A stretch of DNA of 64,000 bases from JBMNIZ01 sp050951405 (GCA_050951405.1 JBMNIZ010000012.1:62001-126000); one strand, 5' to 3'. Numbered from the stretch's first letter, positions 1 to 8,186 are shown. Notes: a model not told the origin generated them from the letters alone. Program-made: numbers and translations.

Positions 1-188
1 GCCATTTCCATAATATTTTCTTTTACCGACTGGGGACTGTCAAAAGCAGTGGTCATAGCATGCCAATCCACTATCCCAAAAAAGCATTTATACTCATCTT
101 GCAGTTTTACCCAATCGTTTAGAACACTTAAATGCCCAATATGGAGTTTCCCTGTAGGGCGCATCCCGCTAAAAATTCTACCTTTCAC
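1..188 (-). CDS. trpS: Tryptophan--tRNA ligase, N-terminal part (runs off the window)
   Basis: The translation starts VKGRIFSGMRPTGKLHIGHL, the class I aminoacyl-tRNA synthetase N-terminus of TrpS, with the HIGH signature at residues 16-19 (H-I-G-H). About 62 residues are visible and the rest lies before position 1. The start is a GTG at 188-186, preceded by a GGAAGGG ribosome binding site about 8 nt upstream. TrpS charges tRNA-Trp in the cytosol. Family assignment is firm from the motif and the G-M-R-P-T-G context; the KMSKS loop is outside the window. Confidence 0.93.
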   Translation of the reverse strand, partial: MKGRIFSGMRPTGKLHIGHLSVLNDWVKLQDEYKCFFGIVDWHAMTTAFDSPQSVKENIMEM

Positions 189-223
189 TGTATTAGTCCC
201 TTCCTTTCATTTATCTGCCTCAT

Positions 224-826
224 TTAGATACCGGCAAGAGTAGTAATAGCCTCCAACGTAAAATCGATAGCCGGGGCGAGGATTTTGCCCACCAAACCGG
301 TGACCAGTAATAGTAAGAGAATGAGTGGTCCGTAAGATTCCAATTGATAGAAGAACATGGCTGAACTCCGGGGTAAGAGGTTGGCGAGGATTTTCGATCC
401 ATCCAAAGGTGGTACCGGGATTAAGTTAAAAAGTGCCAGAGCCACATTAATCCAGAGAAGCTGGGCAAAGAAAGTCGCCAACATGGGGCTGGAAGATGGC
501 GTCAAGCGCCAGGCAAAAGCGGCCAGATAGGCCAGGACCAGGTTCATCAGCGGTCCGGATAGGCTCACCAATAACAAACCCTTCCGCCGATCACCGCGAA
601 AATAAACAGGATTGACCTGGACCGGTTTAGCCCAGCCAAAGTGCACGGTCAGCAGCATCAGTGTGCCTAGAAAATCCAGGTGAGCCAAGGGGTTCAAAGT
701 CAAGCGTCCCTGGCTGCCTGGAGTTGGATCTCCTAACAAGGCTGCTGTTTTACCGTGGGCGTATTCATGAAAAGTAATCGCCACCAAAATGGCCGGGATA
801 AAAGTAATATAATTAACAAGGTTCAT
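224..826 (-). CDS. Site-2 protease family (peptidase M50) membrane zinc protease
   Basis: A 200-aa polytopic membrane protein. The zinc motif HEYAH is at residues 20-24 in the first membrane segment, and the second metal-binding region NLIPVPPLDGSK (the family's N-x-x-P-x-x-x-x-D-G) lies near the C-terminus. It is the short form of the family without a PDZ domain, like B. subtilis YwhC; such proteases cleave within the membrane, and the substrate here is unknown. The ATG at 826 is chosen because GGAGG lies 9 nt upstream. A longer reading to 922 would run far into the preceding gene. It overlaps the end of the nucleotidyltransferase gene by 14 nt, so the two are probably translationally coupled. 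Confidence 0.9.
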   Translation of the reverse strand: MNLVNYITFIPAILVAITFHEYAHGKTAALLGDPTPGSQGRLTLNPLAHLDFLGTLMLLTVHFGWAKPVQVNPVYFRGDRRKGLLLVSLSGPLMNLVLAYLAAFAWRLTPSSSPMLATFFAQLLWINVALALFNLIPVPPLDGSKILANLLPRSSAMFFYQLESYGPLILLLLLVTGLVGKILAPAIDFTLEAITTLAGI

Positions 827-3434
827 CTTTCTTACCTCCGGAGATAAGTTTACGGGCCAGGGAGATTTCCTCCGCCCTCCCCGCCACCCTTCCTTCCAGG
901 GAAGCAATTTGAACTTCTTCAAGTATCCTGCCCAGTTCAGGGCCTTCAGTCAGTCCCAAGTCAAGCAAATCATGTCCGGAAATGGCTGGCTGTCTTTCCT
1001 GGCGAAGCTGTAGATAAATACGAGCTCTGTCCATTATTTCTTTTTGATTGGATAGGACGCCGAAAGCGATTACCGTTTCCACAAATTTGGATTGAAAATA
1101 CCGGTGCCATTTTCCGGCAGAAAAGGCTTCATCGGTGCGGCAGAGGAATTCTTGTCGGGCTGCCGAAACTTCCTGCAAAAAAAGCCGGTCCTGCCGATTG
1201 AGCGCGAACTGCTGAGCTATCTGCTTGAGGTATTCCGGCGGGGAATCACGAAGAATGAGGGAGAAATATACCCGCCAGGGCTGTATCCCGGGTGGCACCT
1301 TTATTGATTTGATTAATTGATGGGCCTCTTGTGCCAGAACAATGAACCGGTCATCCCACTTTCCGCCGGGAATGATTTGCTGCCCCGCCCCTGTCTTCTG
1401 CAAGAGGTGCAAAGCCGTGATAGGCTTTTCATCCTGGCAGATTAGTTTGAGTTCCTGCCAGAGGCGAAATGGGGATGCTTTTTCCAGCCTGCGCTCTTTC
1501 AGGGCCCTGAGCAATAGGTTCTTAGTCTCCCCTGCTATCCTCCAATTATAGGCGGCCACAAAGCGGAAAGCGCGAATGGCCCGGGTGGGATCTTCCACAA
1601 AGCTCAGGTTGTGCAAGATGCGAATAATTCCTTTCTGGAGATCTTGAAAACCGCAGAAAAAGTCCAGCAAAGTACCATAGTGATCAGGGTTTAAAGAAAT
1701 AGCCATGGCGTTCACAGAAAAATCTCGACGGTAAAGATCTTCCCGCAGTTTTGCCGTTTCAATAGAAGGAAGTGCTGCCGGATAAGCGTAGAATTCATTC
1801 CGGGCTGTGGCCAGATCCAGCTTATAGCCACCAGGAAGCCATAATACCGCTGTCTGAAAGGGTTTGTGGGTGCGGTACTGTCCTCCCAGTTCTGCAGCCA
1901 GTTTAGCGGCCAGTTCCAGGGCATTTCCCTCCACCACCAGGTCAATATCGTGGTTGGGGCGGCCGATCAATAGATCCCGCACAAAGCCGCCCACCAGAAA
2001 GACTTTTTGCCCCATGCGGCCAGCTATTTCTCCTATTTTCCGGCAAATGCCCATCAATTCCTGGTCAAGTCTTTGCCGCAAGATCTGCTCCACGTTGATG
2101 GTGACCGGACAATTGATTTGACCTGGGTCAATCCGGAGGCGGCAGGCATATCCTTCATGTAAGATACGCAATACATCGGTCCGGGTGACAATTCCAACCA
2201 AGTTTCCCTTCTCCAAAACCGGTAATCGTCCAATGTCGTGTTTAATCATCAGGTCGCGGATGACAGATAAGGAGGTATGAGGATCAACATGTTTCACATT
2301 GCGGCTCATGTAGGCTTTAATTGGAGCATGTCCCAACCGGTGGTGAATGGCCTTGTCTATGTCACGCCGGGATATAATCCCTACCAGCCGGTCTTTTTCC
2401 ATGACCGGTATTCCCGAATGCCCATACCGCTGTAAAAGCCGGGCTGCTTCGTCAACGGTTTGATCGGCAGAAAGAGTTTTCACCGGACTGGACATCACAT
2501 CCTGAGCAGTCACCGGCGGTTGGATGTGGGACTGGAGAAGATGGGAGAGTTTTACTAATACCTGTTCCAGGGAGGCATTCCTGATTTTTGCCGAGGCGGC
2601 CCTGGGATGACCTCCGCCGCCCAGCTCTTGGATCAGCTCATGCACCCTCACCCAGTCAACTTTGCTTCTGGCGATTACATCCACCTGTTTGCAGCAGGAA
2701 ACAACTAGCAGGACCACATCCGAGTTGAAAAGGTCCCCCAGTTTTTCGCAGATAAAACCCAGGCCTGGCACATAATTATCTGTACGGGCCGTGCTCACCA
2801 ATACACTGGTGCCCTTGATCCACCTTTCCTCCGCGCTGTTGACCAGTTCATTGTAGACCTTCTGCTGTTGGGGACTTAAAGGACGGTCGAGAAAAGTGTT
2901 GATGACTCCCAAATTGGCACCAGCCTTCAAAAGATACGCAACTGCCTGCACATCTCGGTAGGTGGTGGAAGGATAGCGCAGAGATCCGGTATCCTGGTAA
3001 ATTCCCAGGGCCAGGAGAGTGGCTTCCATGGGCTGGATGGTTTGATTTGTTTTTTGCAATTCTTCCACGATCAGGGTGGAAGTGGCGCCTACAGGTTCCA
3101 CCAGCCGGACCTGGTTTGGCAGATCCTGGTCCTCATCGGGGTGATGATCGTAAACAATTATTTCTGCATTTGCCGGAATGATTTCCCCAATTTTGCCAAG
3201 ACGTTGGATCTGATTGGTATCGACGACGATCAGTCTTTTAATCCGGCCGGGATCGTCCAGGTCTTTGATCCTTTCCAAGGGGAAAATATCCTTGTAGATG
3301 GCCAGATACTCCCGTACAGGATGGCTGAGTTTTTGCGGAAGCAAAAGGCGGGCTTTCGGGTAGAGCTTTCCCGCCCCCACCAGGGAAGCCAGGCCATCGA
3401 AATCAAGATTTTCATGGGAGCAAATAACCTGCAC
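813..3434 (-). CDS. DHH - CBS - CBS - tRNA nucleotidyltransferase fusion (probable A-adding enzyme)
   Basis: An 873-aa four-part protein. Residues ~1-300 form a DHH/DHHA1 phosphoesterase-like domain (SHENLDFDGLAS; DTNQ; YDHHPDED; GGGGHPRAAS). Two CBS domains follow at ~310-430 (MSSPVKTL..., GIISRRDID; MSRNVKHV..., GIVTRTDVL). The remainder is a class II poly(A) polymerase/tRNA nucleotidyltransferase (VGGFVRDLLIGRPNHDIDLVV; the RRDFSVNAMA motif). In bacteria with split CCA addition, proteins of this architecture are the A-adding enzyme; that specificity is inferred from the architecture, not seen. The GTG at 3434 is preferred because GAGGTG lies 6 nt upstream and the ATG at 3470 falls almost on the predicted transcription start. 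Confidence 0.9.
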   Translation of the reverse strand: MQVICSHENLDFDGLASLVGAGKLYPKARLLLPQKLSHPVREYLAIYKDIFPLERIKDLDDPGRIKRLIVVDTNQIQRLGKIGEIIPANAEIIVYDHHPDEDQDLPNQVRLVEPVGATSTLIVEELQKTNQTIQPMEATLLALGIYQDTGSLRYPSTTYRDVQAVAYLLKAGANLGVINTFLDRPLSPQQQKVYNELVNSAEERWIKGTSVLVSTARTDNYVPGLGFICEKLGDLFNSDVVLLVVSCCKQVDVIARSKVDWVRVHELIQELGGGGHPRAASAKIRNASLEQVLVKLSHLLQSHIQPPVTAQDVMSSPVKTLSADQTVDEAARLLQRYGHSGIPVMEKDRLVGIISRRDIDKAIHHRLGHAPIKAYMSRNVKHVDPHTSLSVIRDLMIKHDIGRLPVLEKGNLVGIVTRTDVLRILHEGYACRLRIDPGQINCPVTINVEQILRQRLDQELMGICRKIGEIAGRMGQKVFLVGGFVRDLLIGRPNHDIDLVVEGNALELAAKLAAELGGQYRTHKPFQTAVLWLPGGYKLDLATARNEFYAYPAALPSIETAKLREDLYRRDFSVNAMAISLNPDHYGTLLDFFCGFQDLQKGIIRILHNLSFVEDPTRAIRAFRFVAAYNWRIAGETKNLLLRALKERRLEKASPFRLWQELKLICQDEKPITALHLLQKTGAGQQIIPGGKWDDRFIVLAQEAHQLIKSIKVPPGIQPWRVYFSLILRDSPPEYLKQIAQQFALNRQDRLFLQEVSAARQEFLCRTDEAFSAGKWHRYFQSKFVETVIAFGVLSNQKEIMDRARIYLQLRQERQPAISGHDLLDLGLTEGPELGRILEEVQIASLEGRVAGRAEEISLARKLISGGKKDEPC

Positions 3435-3477
3435 AATCAGCACCTCGCCGGATCCTAGGTCAATCTGCATTCTCTTG

Positions 3478-3507
3478 ATTATAGCACGAATATCTCGGTA
3501 TCTTCAA
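3478..3507 (-). promoter_or_regulatory. Sigma-A type promoter for the DHH-CBS-nucleotidyltransferase gene
   Basis: On the minus strand TTGAAG (3507-3502) is followed after 18 nt by TATAAT (3483-3478) with an extended -10 TG. Transcription would begin near 3471, which favours the GTG start at 3434 over the ATG at 3470. Confidence 0.6.
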
Positions 3508-3521
3508 TAAAAGCGGCCATT

Positions 3522-3571
3522 CCTTATTATATAAAAGAATTCCTTCCTCACCAATACTCGAGGAAGGAATT
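3522..3571 (-). terminator. Rho-independent terminator downstream of lysA
   Basis: A perfect 12-bp stem (3538-3549 with 3560-3571) and a 10-nt loop, followed on the minus strand by CTTTTATATAA. It sits 17 nt after the lysA stop codon and separates lysA from the next gene. Confidence 0.75.
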
Positions 3572-3587
3572 TTCACAAACAGGACTT

Positions 3588-4937
3588 TTAAAGGATGGAC
3601 ACAAGATCCAATCCGGCTTCCTTTTTCAGCCTCTTGGGTATGACATGGTTGCGCAGCATGTCTTCATAGCTTTCCCGCCGGATAATCACATCTGCCATCC
3701 CGTTTTGCACTAAGATCACTTCCGGCCTACCCAGGGAATTATAATTGCTGGACATGGCATAACTGTAAGCACCGGTGCAAGAAACGGCCAGAATATCGCC
3801 TGCTTCCACCTTGGGAAGCATAATATCCCAGATCAGCATATCTCCCGATTCACAACACTTGCCGGTGATGGACACCTTTTCTTCCGGGGCTTCTGCAATT
3901 TTGTTGGCCAAAGCGGCCTCATATTTTGCTTGATAGAGGGCAGGCCGGATATTATCTGCCATGCCTCCGTCGGTGGAAACATACTTACGGACCCCGGGAA
4001 TATCTTTGGTGGCTCCAATGGTATACAAAGTGGTTCCGGCCGGACCGATGATTGCCCGTCCGGGTTCAACAATTACCAGGGGCAAGGGATACTCCCTGTT
4101 CCGGGCTTCTTCTCTCACTGCTTCCATGACGGTATCTGCGTAAGTTTCAATGCTGGCCGGCCTATCTTCTTCCGTATAGTAAATGCCAAAACCGCCGCCT
4201 AAGTTTAATTCTTCGCAAACCAGACCTGTCTTGCGGCGAATAAGGTCCATAAAATCAAACATGACCTGCACAGTATGCACATAGGATTCTAATTCAAAAA
4301 CTTGGGAGCCAATGTGACAATGAAGCCCCTTGAACCGCAGATGCGAACAATCCAGAGTTTTAACTACTGCTTCCAGGGCCTGCCCGTTGGGCAAGGTAAA
4401 ACCGAATTTAGAATCGATTTGCCCGGTTTTGATATATTCGTGGCTGTGAGCCTCAATACCGGGGGTAATCCGCAAGAGAATGTCTGCTTTCTTTCCCAGG
4501 GAAGCGGAGATTTCATTAACCAGGTTCATTTCATGGAAATTGTCCACCACAATACGCGCCACTCCGGCTTCCAAGGACATGCGGATCTCCGCAGGGCTTT
4601 TATTATTCCCGTGGAAATAAATGTGCTCCGGGGGAAAATCAGCTTGCAAGGCAGTATAAAGCTCACCGCCCGATACCACATCCAATCCCAGCTTTTCTTC
4701 GTTAATAATCCGGCACAGGGCTGGTGCAGAAAAAGCCTTATTGGCATAAATAACTTGGGCATGTCCATATTTCTCCACAAATGAGCGGTAGAATTTGCGG
4801 CAGGTCTCCCTGATCAGCATTTCATCGAGAACGATCAGAGGCGTACCAAAATTACGTACCAGATCCACAGTATCGCAGCCACCGATCTCCAGATGCCCTT
4901 TGTGATTGATTGCCATCGTGCCGTGAAATCTCATCAT
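3588..4937 (-). CDS. lysA: Diaminopimelate decarboxylase
   Basis: A 449-aa PLP-dependent fold-III decarboxylase that converts meso-diaminopimelate to lysine, the last step of lysine synthesis. The PLP lysine lies in YANKAF (about K67), the glycine-rich phosphate-binding stretch is LNLGGGFGI, and the C-terminal barrel has the dimer-interface cysteine in the CCESGDML region. The ATG at 4937 is chosen because AGGGGAG ends 6 nt upstream. A TTG at 4943 also lies in frame but is too close to that site. The gene is controlled by the lysine riboswitch and terminator just upstream. Its position next to the spoVA group matches B. subtilis. Confidence 0.97.
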   Translation of the reverse strand: MMRFHGTMAINHKGHLEIGGCDTVDLVRNFGTPLIVLDEMLIRETCRKFYRSFVEKYGHAQVIYANKAFSAPALCRIINEEKLGLDVVSGGELYTALQADFPPEHIYFHGNNKSPAEIRMSLEAGVARIVVDNFHEMNLVNEISASLGKKADILLRITPGIEAHSHEYIKTGQIDSKFGFTLPNGQALEAVVKTLDCSHLRFKGLHCHIGSQVFELESYVHTVQVMFDFMDLIRRKTGLVCEELNLGGGFGIYYTEEDRPASIETYADTVMEAVREEARNREYPLPLVIVEPGRAIIGPAGTTLYTIGATKDIPGVRKYVSTDGGMADNIRPALYQAKYEAALANKIAEAPEEKVSITGKCCESGDMLIWDIMLPKVEAGDILAVSCTGAYSYAMSSNYNSLGRPEVILVQNGMADVIIRRESYEDMLRNHVIPKRLKKEAGLDLVSIL

Positions 4938-4950
4938 AAACAACTCCCCT

Positions 4951-4987
4951 ATGAAAAATAAAGACGACGGGAGCAGTTCTCCAGTCG
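4951..4987 (-). terminator. Riboswitch-controlled terminator in front of lysA
   Basis: A hairpin at 4965-4987 (CGAC...GTCG and GGAG...CTCC with one mismatch) is followed on the minus strand by TCTTTATTTTTC. It ends directly before the lysA ribosome binding site (4950-4944). It lies between the lysine aptamer and the start codon and is the expected expression platform: lysine binding would favour this hairpin and stop transcription. Confidence 0.8.
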
Positions 4988-5023
4988 CCTAAATCGCAGA
5001 AAACCACTCATCTCTTCCTGTTT

Positions 5024-5208
5024 GTGAGATAGTGCTCCATCCGGGATCCAGGACAATCCCGTCTGACAGTCTTACACCTGTTCGATGTAAGCCCAGCCCC
5101 GAGGCCTGAGGAGATCCTCCGGACTTCGGCGAAGGCCCCTTTCTCAACACTTCATCTTTACCCCTTCATCCATGCTGATACTCTTAGCCGTTCGCACCTC
5201 TACCTCAC
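5024..5208 (-). promoter_or_regulatory. Lysine riboswitch (L box) aptamer
   Basis: The minus strand carries the conserved L-box core in order: AGAGGTGCGAAC, AAGAGTA, GAAAGGGG, CGCCGAAG, GGCTGGGC, and TGTAAGACTGTCA. The P1 stem is formed by GTGAGGTA (5208-5201) and TATCTCAC (5031-5024). The location upstream of lysA fits feedback by lysine. The assignment rests on conserved motifs remembered from the B. subtilis lysC leader; a covariance model search would confirm it. Confidence 0.93.
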
Positions 5209-5248
5209 CTCTATAGAGATGAGGCTTACAACTATTTAGTTTGGATCA

Positions 5249-5277
5249 AGTATAACACATTAACCTGCTCTTGTCAA
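5249..5277 (-). promoter_or_regulatory. Sigma-A promoter of lysA
   Basis: A perfect TTGACA (5277-5272) is separated by 17 nt from TATACT (5254-5249) on the minus strand. The start point would be about 35 nt upstream of the riboswitch aptamer. An insertion sequence begins 26 bp upstream of the -35 box without touching it. Confidence 0.85.
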
Positions 5278-5288
5278 AAAAATTACTG

Positions 5289-5301
5289 TTTGCAAATATT
5301 T
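5289..5301. repeat. 13-bp direct repeat, left copy (possible target duplication of the IS30 element)
   Basis: TTTGCAAATATTT here is repeated in the same orientation at 6520-6532. The two copies lie immediately outside the inverted ends of the insertion sequence. This is longer than the 2-3 bp usually described for IS30 relatives, so it may be a larger duplication or a pre-existing repeat. Confidence 0.6.
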
Positions 5302-5302
5302 A

Positions 5303-5326
5303 GGGGGAATTGCAAGTTTAATTGCC
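5303..5326 (+). repeat. IS30-family left terminal inverted repeat
   Basis: GGGGAATTGCAAGTTTAATTGCC-type sequence pairs imperfectly with the right end at 6497-6519 (GGTAAGTTGTAAAATTAATTGCC when reverse complemented); most positions agree with a one-base gap. Confidence 0.65.
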
Positions 5327-5349
5327 ACCCATATTTTGGCATCCTCTGA

Positions 5350-6410
5350 TTATACTGCCATCTTTGCCATCTCATTGGCAGATTTATATCCATGAATTTT
5401 TCTTGGGTAATTATTCATCCAGTTCTCAATTCGCCTGATATCTTTCTGTTTAAGCTTGCTGATATCTGTGCCCTTTGGAATAAACCGACGTATTAGCTTA
5501 TTAGCATTTTCATTGGACCCACGTTCCCATGCGCTGAATGGATGAGCATAATAGATTTTAGTCCGATGAGTGCCCGGCTTTCTGATTGAACTCTCTAATT
5601 CTACACTGTTAAGAAACTCGCTTCCGTTATCTACCGTAATGGTTTTGAACACCTCTGAAAAGCGTGCTCCGTACTCTTTTTCAAGCCTATCCAGCGTTTT
5701 CTTCACTGATTTCTGTGTCTTTTCCGGCATCTTTCGGATAATCTCTTTTCTAAACTTGCGTTCTGTTAGAACTAAGAGTGCGGCTTTGCCTTTCCCTTTG
5801 CCGCTTACAACACAATCCATCTCCCAATGGCCGGCTTCTTCACGAGTATTAGCTGCCGCAGGTCTTTTTTTCAATGCTTCTGCCTTTTAGATTGTTGTGG
5901 GCAACTCGTACCCTCTTATGGCGATTTTTTTTAGGTACTCGTTTTACTGGAAGGTCTTTATTTGTTATATTTGCAAATACTTCTTTGTCGATATAGTTAT
6001 AGAGCGTTTTTTTTGCATATACTAGTCTTAAATTTTAAGCCTTTTGCCCGGATTTCGCCAATGACTGCGTCAGGGGTATATTCCTCTTTGATAATCTTTT
6101 TTTCAATATAATCGGCTAGTTTATGGTCATGACCGATCTTTATGCATGCTCCCTTATTAGCTGCTCTTTCCCGGTATATTCGCTCTGCTGTATCTGCACA
6201 GTATCTATCAACATAAACCAGGTCGCTTCTCAGCATCCTGACAGTTCCACGGGCAATCTCACGTTCGATGGTTCGCTTATGCTTGCCTAACAGCTTTGCT
6301 ATCTCGCTGGGTGACTTCTTCTCCTTTAGAAGAATTTCAATCTGATAGCGTTCTTTTACAGTGATGTGTTTAAAGCGGCGGGAAGTCGTGGTACAATTGA
6401 GTTGACTCAT
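5350..6410 (-). pseudogene. IS30 family transposase, two frameshifts
   Basis: The N-terminal part starts at an ATG at 6410 behind AAAGGAGG. It has the IS30 helix-turn-helix region (ITVKERYQIEILL, SPSEIAKLLGKHKRTIEREI). The C-terminal part carries the DDE integrase core (GHWEMD, ITVDNGSEF, PFSAWERGSNENANKLIR). Two breaks join three reading frames. Both lie in A runs: A8 at 6014-6007 and A7 at 5871-5865. Removing one A from each restores one continuous protein, with the middle part reading KTLYNYIDKEVF and then LPVKRVPKK. Either both are insertion mutations or errors, or slippage on the A runs yields some full-length product. A typical length for the family (about 350 aa) is recovered when corrected. 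Confidence 0.88.
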
Positions 6411-6496
6411 GTGCTTTGCCTCCTTTATGTTTTTAAGCGTAGTTACCTTAAACATATCAGAGGTTTAGCCTTGAGTCTCTATTTTTTATTAAATGC

Positions 6497-6519
6497 GGCA
6501 ATTAATTTTACAACTTACC
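6497..6519 (-). repeat. IS30-family right terminal inverted repeat
   Basis: Partner of the left end at 5303-5326; the conserved inner block is TTAATTGCC on both ends when read inward. Confidence 0.65.
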
Positions 6520-6532
6520 TTTGCAAATATTT
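6520..6532. repeat. 13-bp direct repeat, right copy
   Basis: TTTGCAAATATTT, identical to 5289-5301 and directly next to the right inverted repeat. Confidence 0.6.
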
Positions 6533-6667
6533 TAATCCCTATATTGTGCACTGGAGTAAAACCCTCGCGAAAAACTTGCGGCTTAAAAAGTTCGGGATTG
6601 TACTAAAGAAAACTGTAATAATTTTTACCGAAACTGGTTAATTTAAAACTAGTATTGATAGCAAAGG

Positions 6668-6940
6668 ATGGATAAAAGCATGATTAATCTGATGAAACTC
6701 CTCAACAGACACAAGCCGCAACTGAGAGAATTTGATCCCACCACCATACAGAGGATAAAAGAAGGTATGTATTTGACAAAAATCATCAGTGAAACCCAGA
6801 TCACCGCCCGTAAATGTAATTACTATGCCGGAATCTGTGAGGACCAGGAAATAGCGGAGGTATTCAAGCAGGAGAGCAAAAAATTAGTCAAAGCAGCCCA
6901 CGCCCTCCAGGAATATTTTGAGAGCATGACAAAGGAGTGA
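6668..6940 (+). CDS. Small helical protein, function unknown (spore-coat/ferritin-like fold possible)
   Basis: A 90-aa soluble protein predicted to be almost all helix, with many charged residues and no signal peptide. The second half (KIISETQITARKCNYYAG... then EVFKQESKKLVKAAHALQEY) looks like a two-helix piece of a ferritin-like or CotF-type coat protein. That resemblance is weak and is inferred. It reads away from the IS element, against the direction of most neighbours, and is followed within 8 nt by a second small gene, so the pair forms an operon ended by a terminator at 7155-7178. The ATG at 6668 or the in-frame ATG at 6680 could be the start. Confidence 0.65.
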   Translation: MDKSMINLMKLLNRHKPQLREFDPTTIQRIKEGMYLTKIISETQITARKCNYYAGICEDQEIAEVFKQESKKLVKAAHALQEYFESMTKE

Positions 6941-6945
6941 TCGCC

Positions 6946-7140
6946 ATGAGATTTACGGATATGGATATGCTACAGGACTATGAGAAAGATGCCCGCATGG
7001 CAGTGGTGGCCTATTCCGTCATTCAAACGGAAATTCTTGATGAAACCTTACGTAAGCTCGTTGCAAATGCAGCCAATGAGGCGGCAAAATCGCAAAAAAT
7101 ATTTGCTGAATTGATTTTAGCCCGAGGAGACCGGCCTTAA
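6946..7140 (+). CDS. Small helical protein, CotF-like (function unknown)
   Basis: A 64-aa protein, MRFTDMDMLQDYEKDARM..., two amphipathic helices. The opening D-M-D-M-L-Q-D-Y-E-K resembles the start of the spore coat protein F family (typically 'ltDkDil.D.l...K'), a weak but suggestive likeness. The ATG at 6946 is used because AAAGGAG lies 8 nt upstream, overlapping the stop of the preceding gene. The two genes are probably made together. Sporulation use is a guess from the family resemblance only. Confidence 0.65.
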   Translation: MRFTDMDMLQDYEKDARMAVVAYSVIQTEILDETLRKLVANAANEAAKSQKIFAELILARGDRP

Positions 7141-7154
7141 AAAGCATACCTAAG

Positions 7155-7178
7155 ACGGCTGCATCAAGCCGTTTTTTT
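7155..7178 (+). terminator. Rho-independent terminator of the two small plus-strand genes
   Basis: ACGGCT (7155-7160), loop GCATCA, AGCCGT (7167-7172) followed by a run of T. It lies 14 nt after the second small gene. Confidence 0.85.
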
Positions 7179-7208
7179 ATATGGTTTTTTAGTCAGGGAT
7201 AAAGGATA

Positions 7209-8186
7209 TTATGCACCGGACTGGAAGGCCTGTTTGGCCGACCATTTGCCGCAGCGGTCTCCCCAGCGGGCTAAGAGACATTTTTCTTCATAAATCTGGG
7301 CGATCTCACAGCTGTTGGCGCATCCTTTGCATTCAAAACTGGATTGAAAGAAGTTGGCTGTGGCAATGTGGAAACCCTTGAAAGAAGTCGTTTTTCCTTG
7401 TTCCGCCGTTTCCCTGGCCAGAATAGCCGCTCCAATGGCTCCCATCACATCATAATGCCTGGGAACAATAATTTCTTTTTGTAGAGCACGGGCAAAAGCT
7501 TCCTTCATTCCCACATTGGCCGCCACTCCTCCCTGAAAAACAATGGGTTCCAACAATTCCTTACCTTTTCCCAAGTTGCTTAAAAAATTCCTGACCAAGG
7601 CTTCGCAAAGGCCGGCCAGGATGTCTTCCAGCTTATGTCCCAATTGCTGTTTGTGGATCATATCGGATTCGGCAAAAACAGTACAGCGTCCGGCAATTCT
7701 TACGGGAGCAGTGCCTTTTAAGGCCAGAGAGCCAAATTCTTCGATGGGTATTCCCAGGCGGCCGGCTTGCTGATCTAAAAAAGAGCCGGTACCGGCGGCA
7801 CAGACGGTGTTCATGGCAAAATCCGTAACCACCCCGCCTCTTAACACAATGAGTTTTGAGTCTTGTCCGCCTATTTCCAGTATAGTTTGCACACCGGGCA
7901 CCAGTTCAGAAGCGGCCACGCTATGGGCGGTAATTTCATTTTTCACAATATCGGCTCCAACCAGCAGGGAAGCCAGATACCGAGCACTGCCGGTAGTTCC
8001 TACTCCGCCGATCAGAGATGTTTTGGCCCAGCGCTCCCCCAGTTGGCCTAAGGCCTGTTGAAGCGCGTTAATGGGCTGTCCCTTGGTTCGCAGATAGATT
8101 CGATCCACCAGATGATTAGCCGCATCTATCAAGACCACATTGGTGCTGACTGACCCTACGTCTACTCCAAGAAAAAAAGTTTCCAT
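7209..8186 (-). CDS. Acyl-CoA dehydratase activase (BadF/BadG/BcrA/BcrD ATPase family)
   Basis: A 325-aa ASKHA-fold ATPase. Phosphate-binding motif LGVDVGSVSTNVVLID is at the N-terminus, and the 4Fe-4S ligand cysteines characteristic of HgdC-type activators are in NTVCAAGTGSF and AGRCTVF. Such proteins pass an electron, driven by ATP, to a 2-hydroxyacyl-CoA dehydratase or related enzyme. A cysteine-rich tail (ECKGCANSCEI) may bind another cluster. The ATG at 8186 overlaps the upstream stop (TGATG), so it is translationally coupled to the next two genes. No dehydratase subunits of the classical HgdAB type are nearby, so the partner is the adjacent pair or unknown. Confidence 0.92.
   Translation of the reverse strand: METFFLGVDVGSVSTNVVLIDAANHLVDRIYLRTKGQPINALQQALGQLGERWAKTSLIGGVGTTGSARYLASLLVGADIVKNEITAHSVAASELVPGVQTILEIGGQDSKLIVLRGGVVTDFAMNTVCAAGTGSFLDQQAGRLGIPIEEFGSLALKGTAPVRIAGRCTVFAESDMIHKQQLGHKLEDILAGLCEALVRNFLSNLGKGKELLEPIVFQGGVAANVGMKEAFARALQKEIIVPRHYDVMGAIGAAILARETAEQGKTTSFKGFHIATANFFQSSFECKGCANSCEIAQIYEEKCLLARWGDRCGKWSAKQAFQSGA

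Larger units (their letters stand above)
5303..6519 (-). mobile_element. IS30-family insertion sequence, about 1.2 kb
   Basis: The element is bounded by imperfect inverted ends of about 23-25 bp and flanked by a 13-bp direct repeat. It contains one transposase gene broken by two frameshifts. It lies between the lysA promoter and two small plus-strand genes, leaving the lysA promoter intact. The AT-rich composition differs from the surrounding genes, which supports recent arrival. As read, it cannot make a full transposase by normal translation; a complete copy elsewhere could still mobilise it. Confidence 0.85.

Noticed and set aside
5961..5985. A third TTTGCAAATA copy inside the transposase gene
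   Set aside because: It encodes family-conserved residues (VFANIT) and is not at an element boundary; taken as coincidence.
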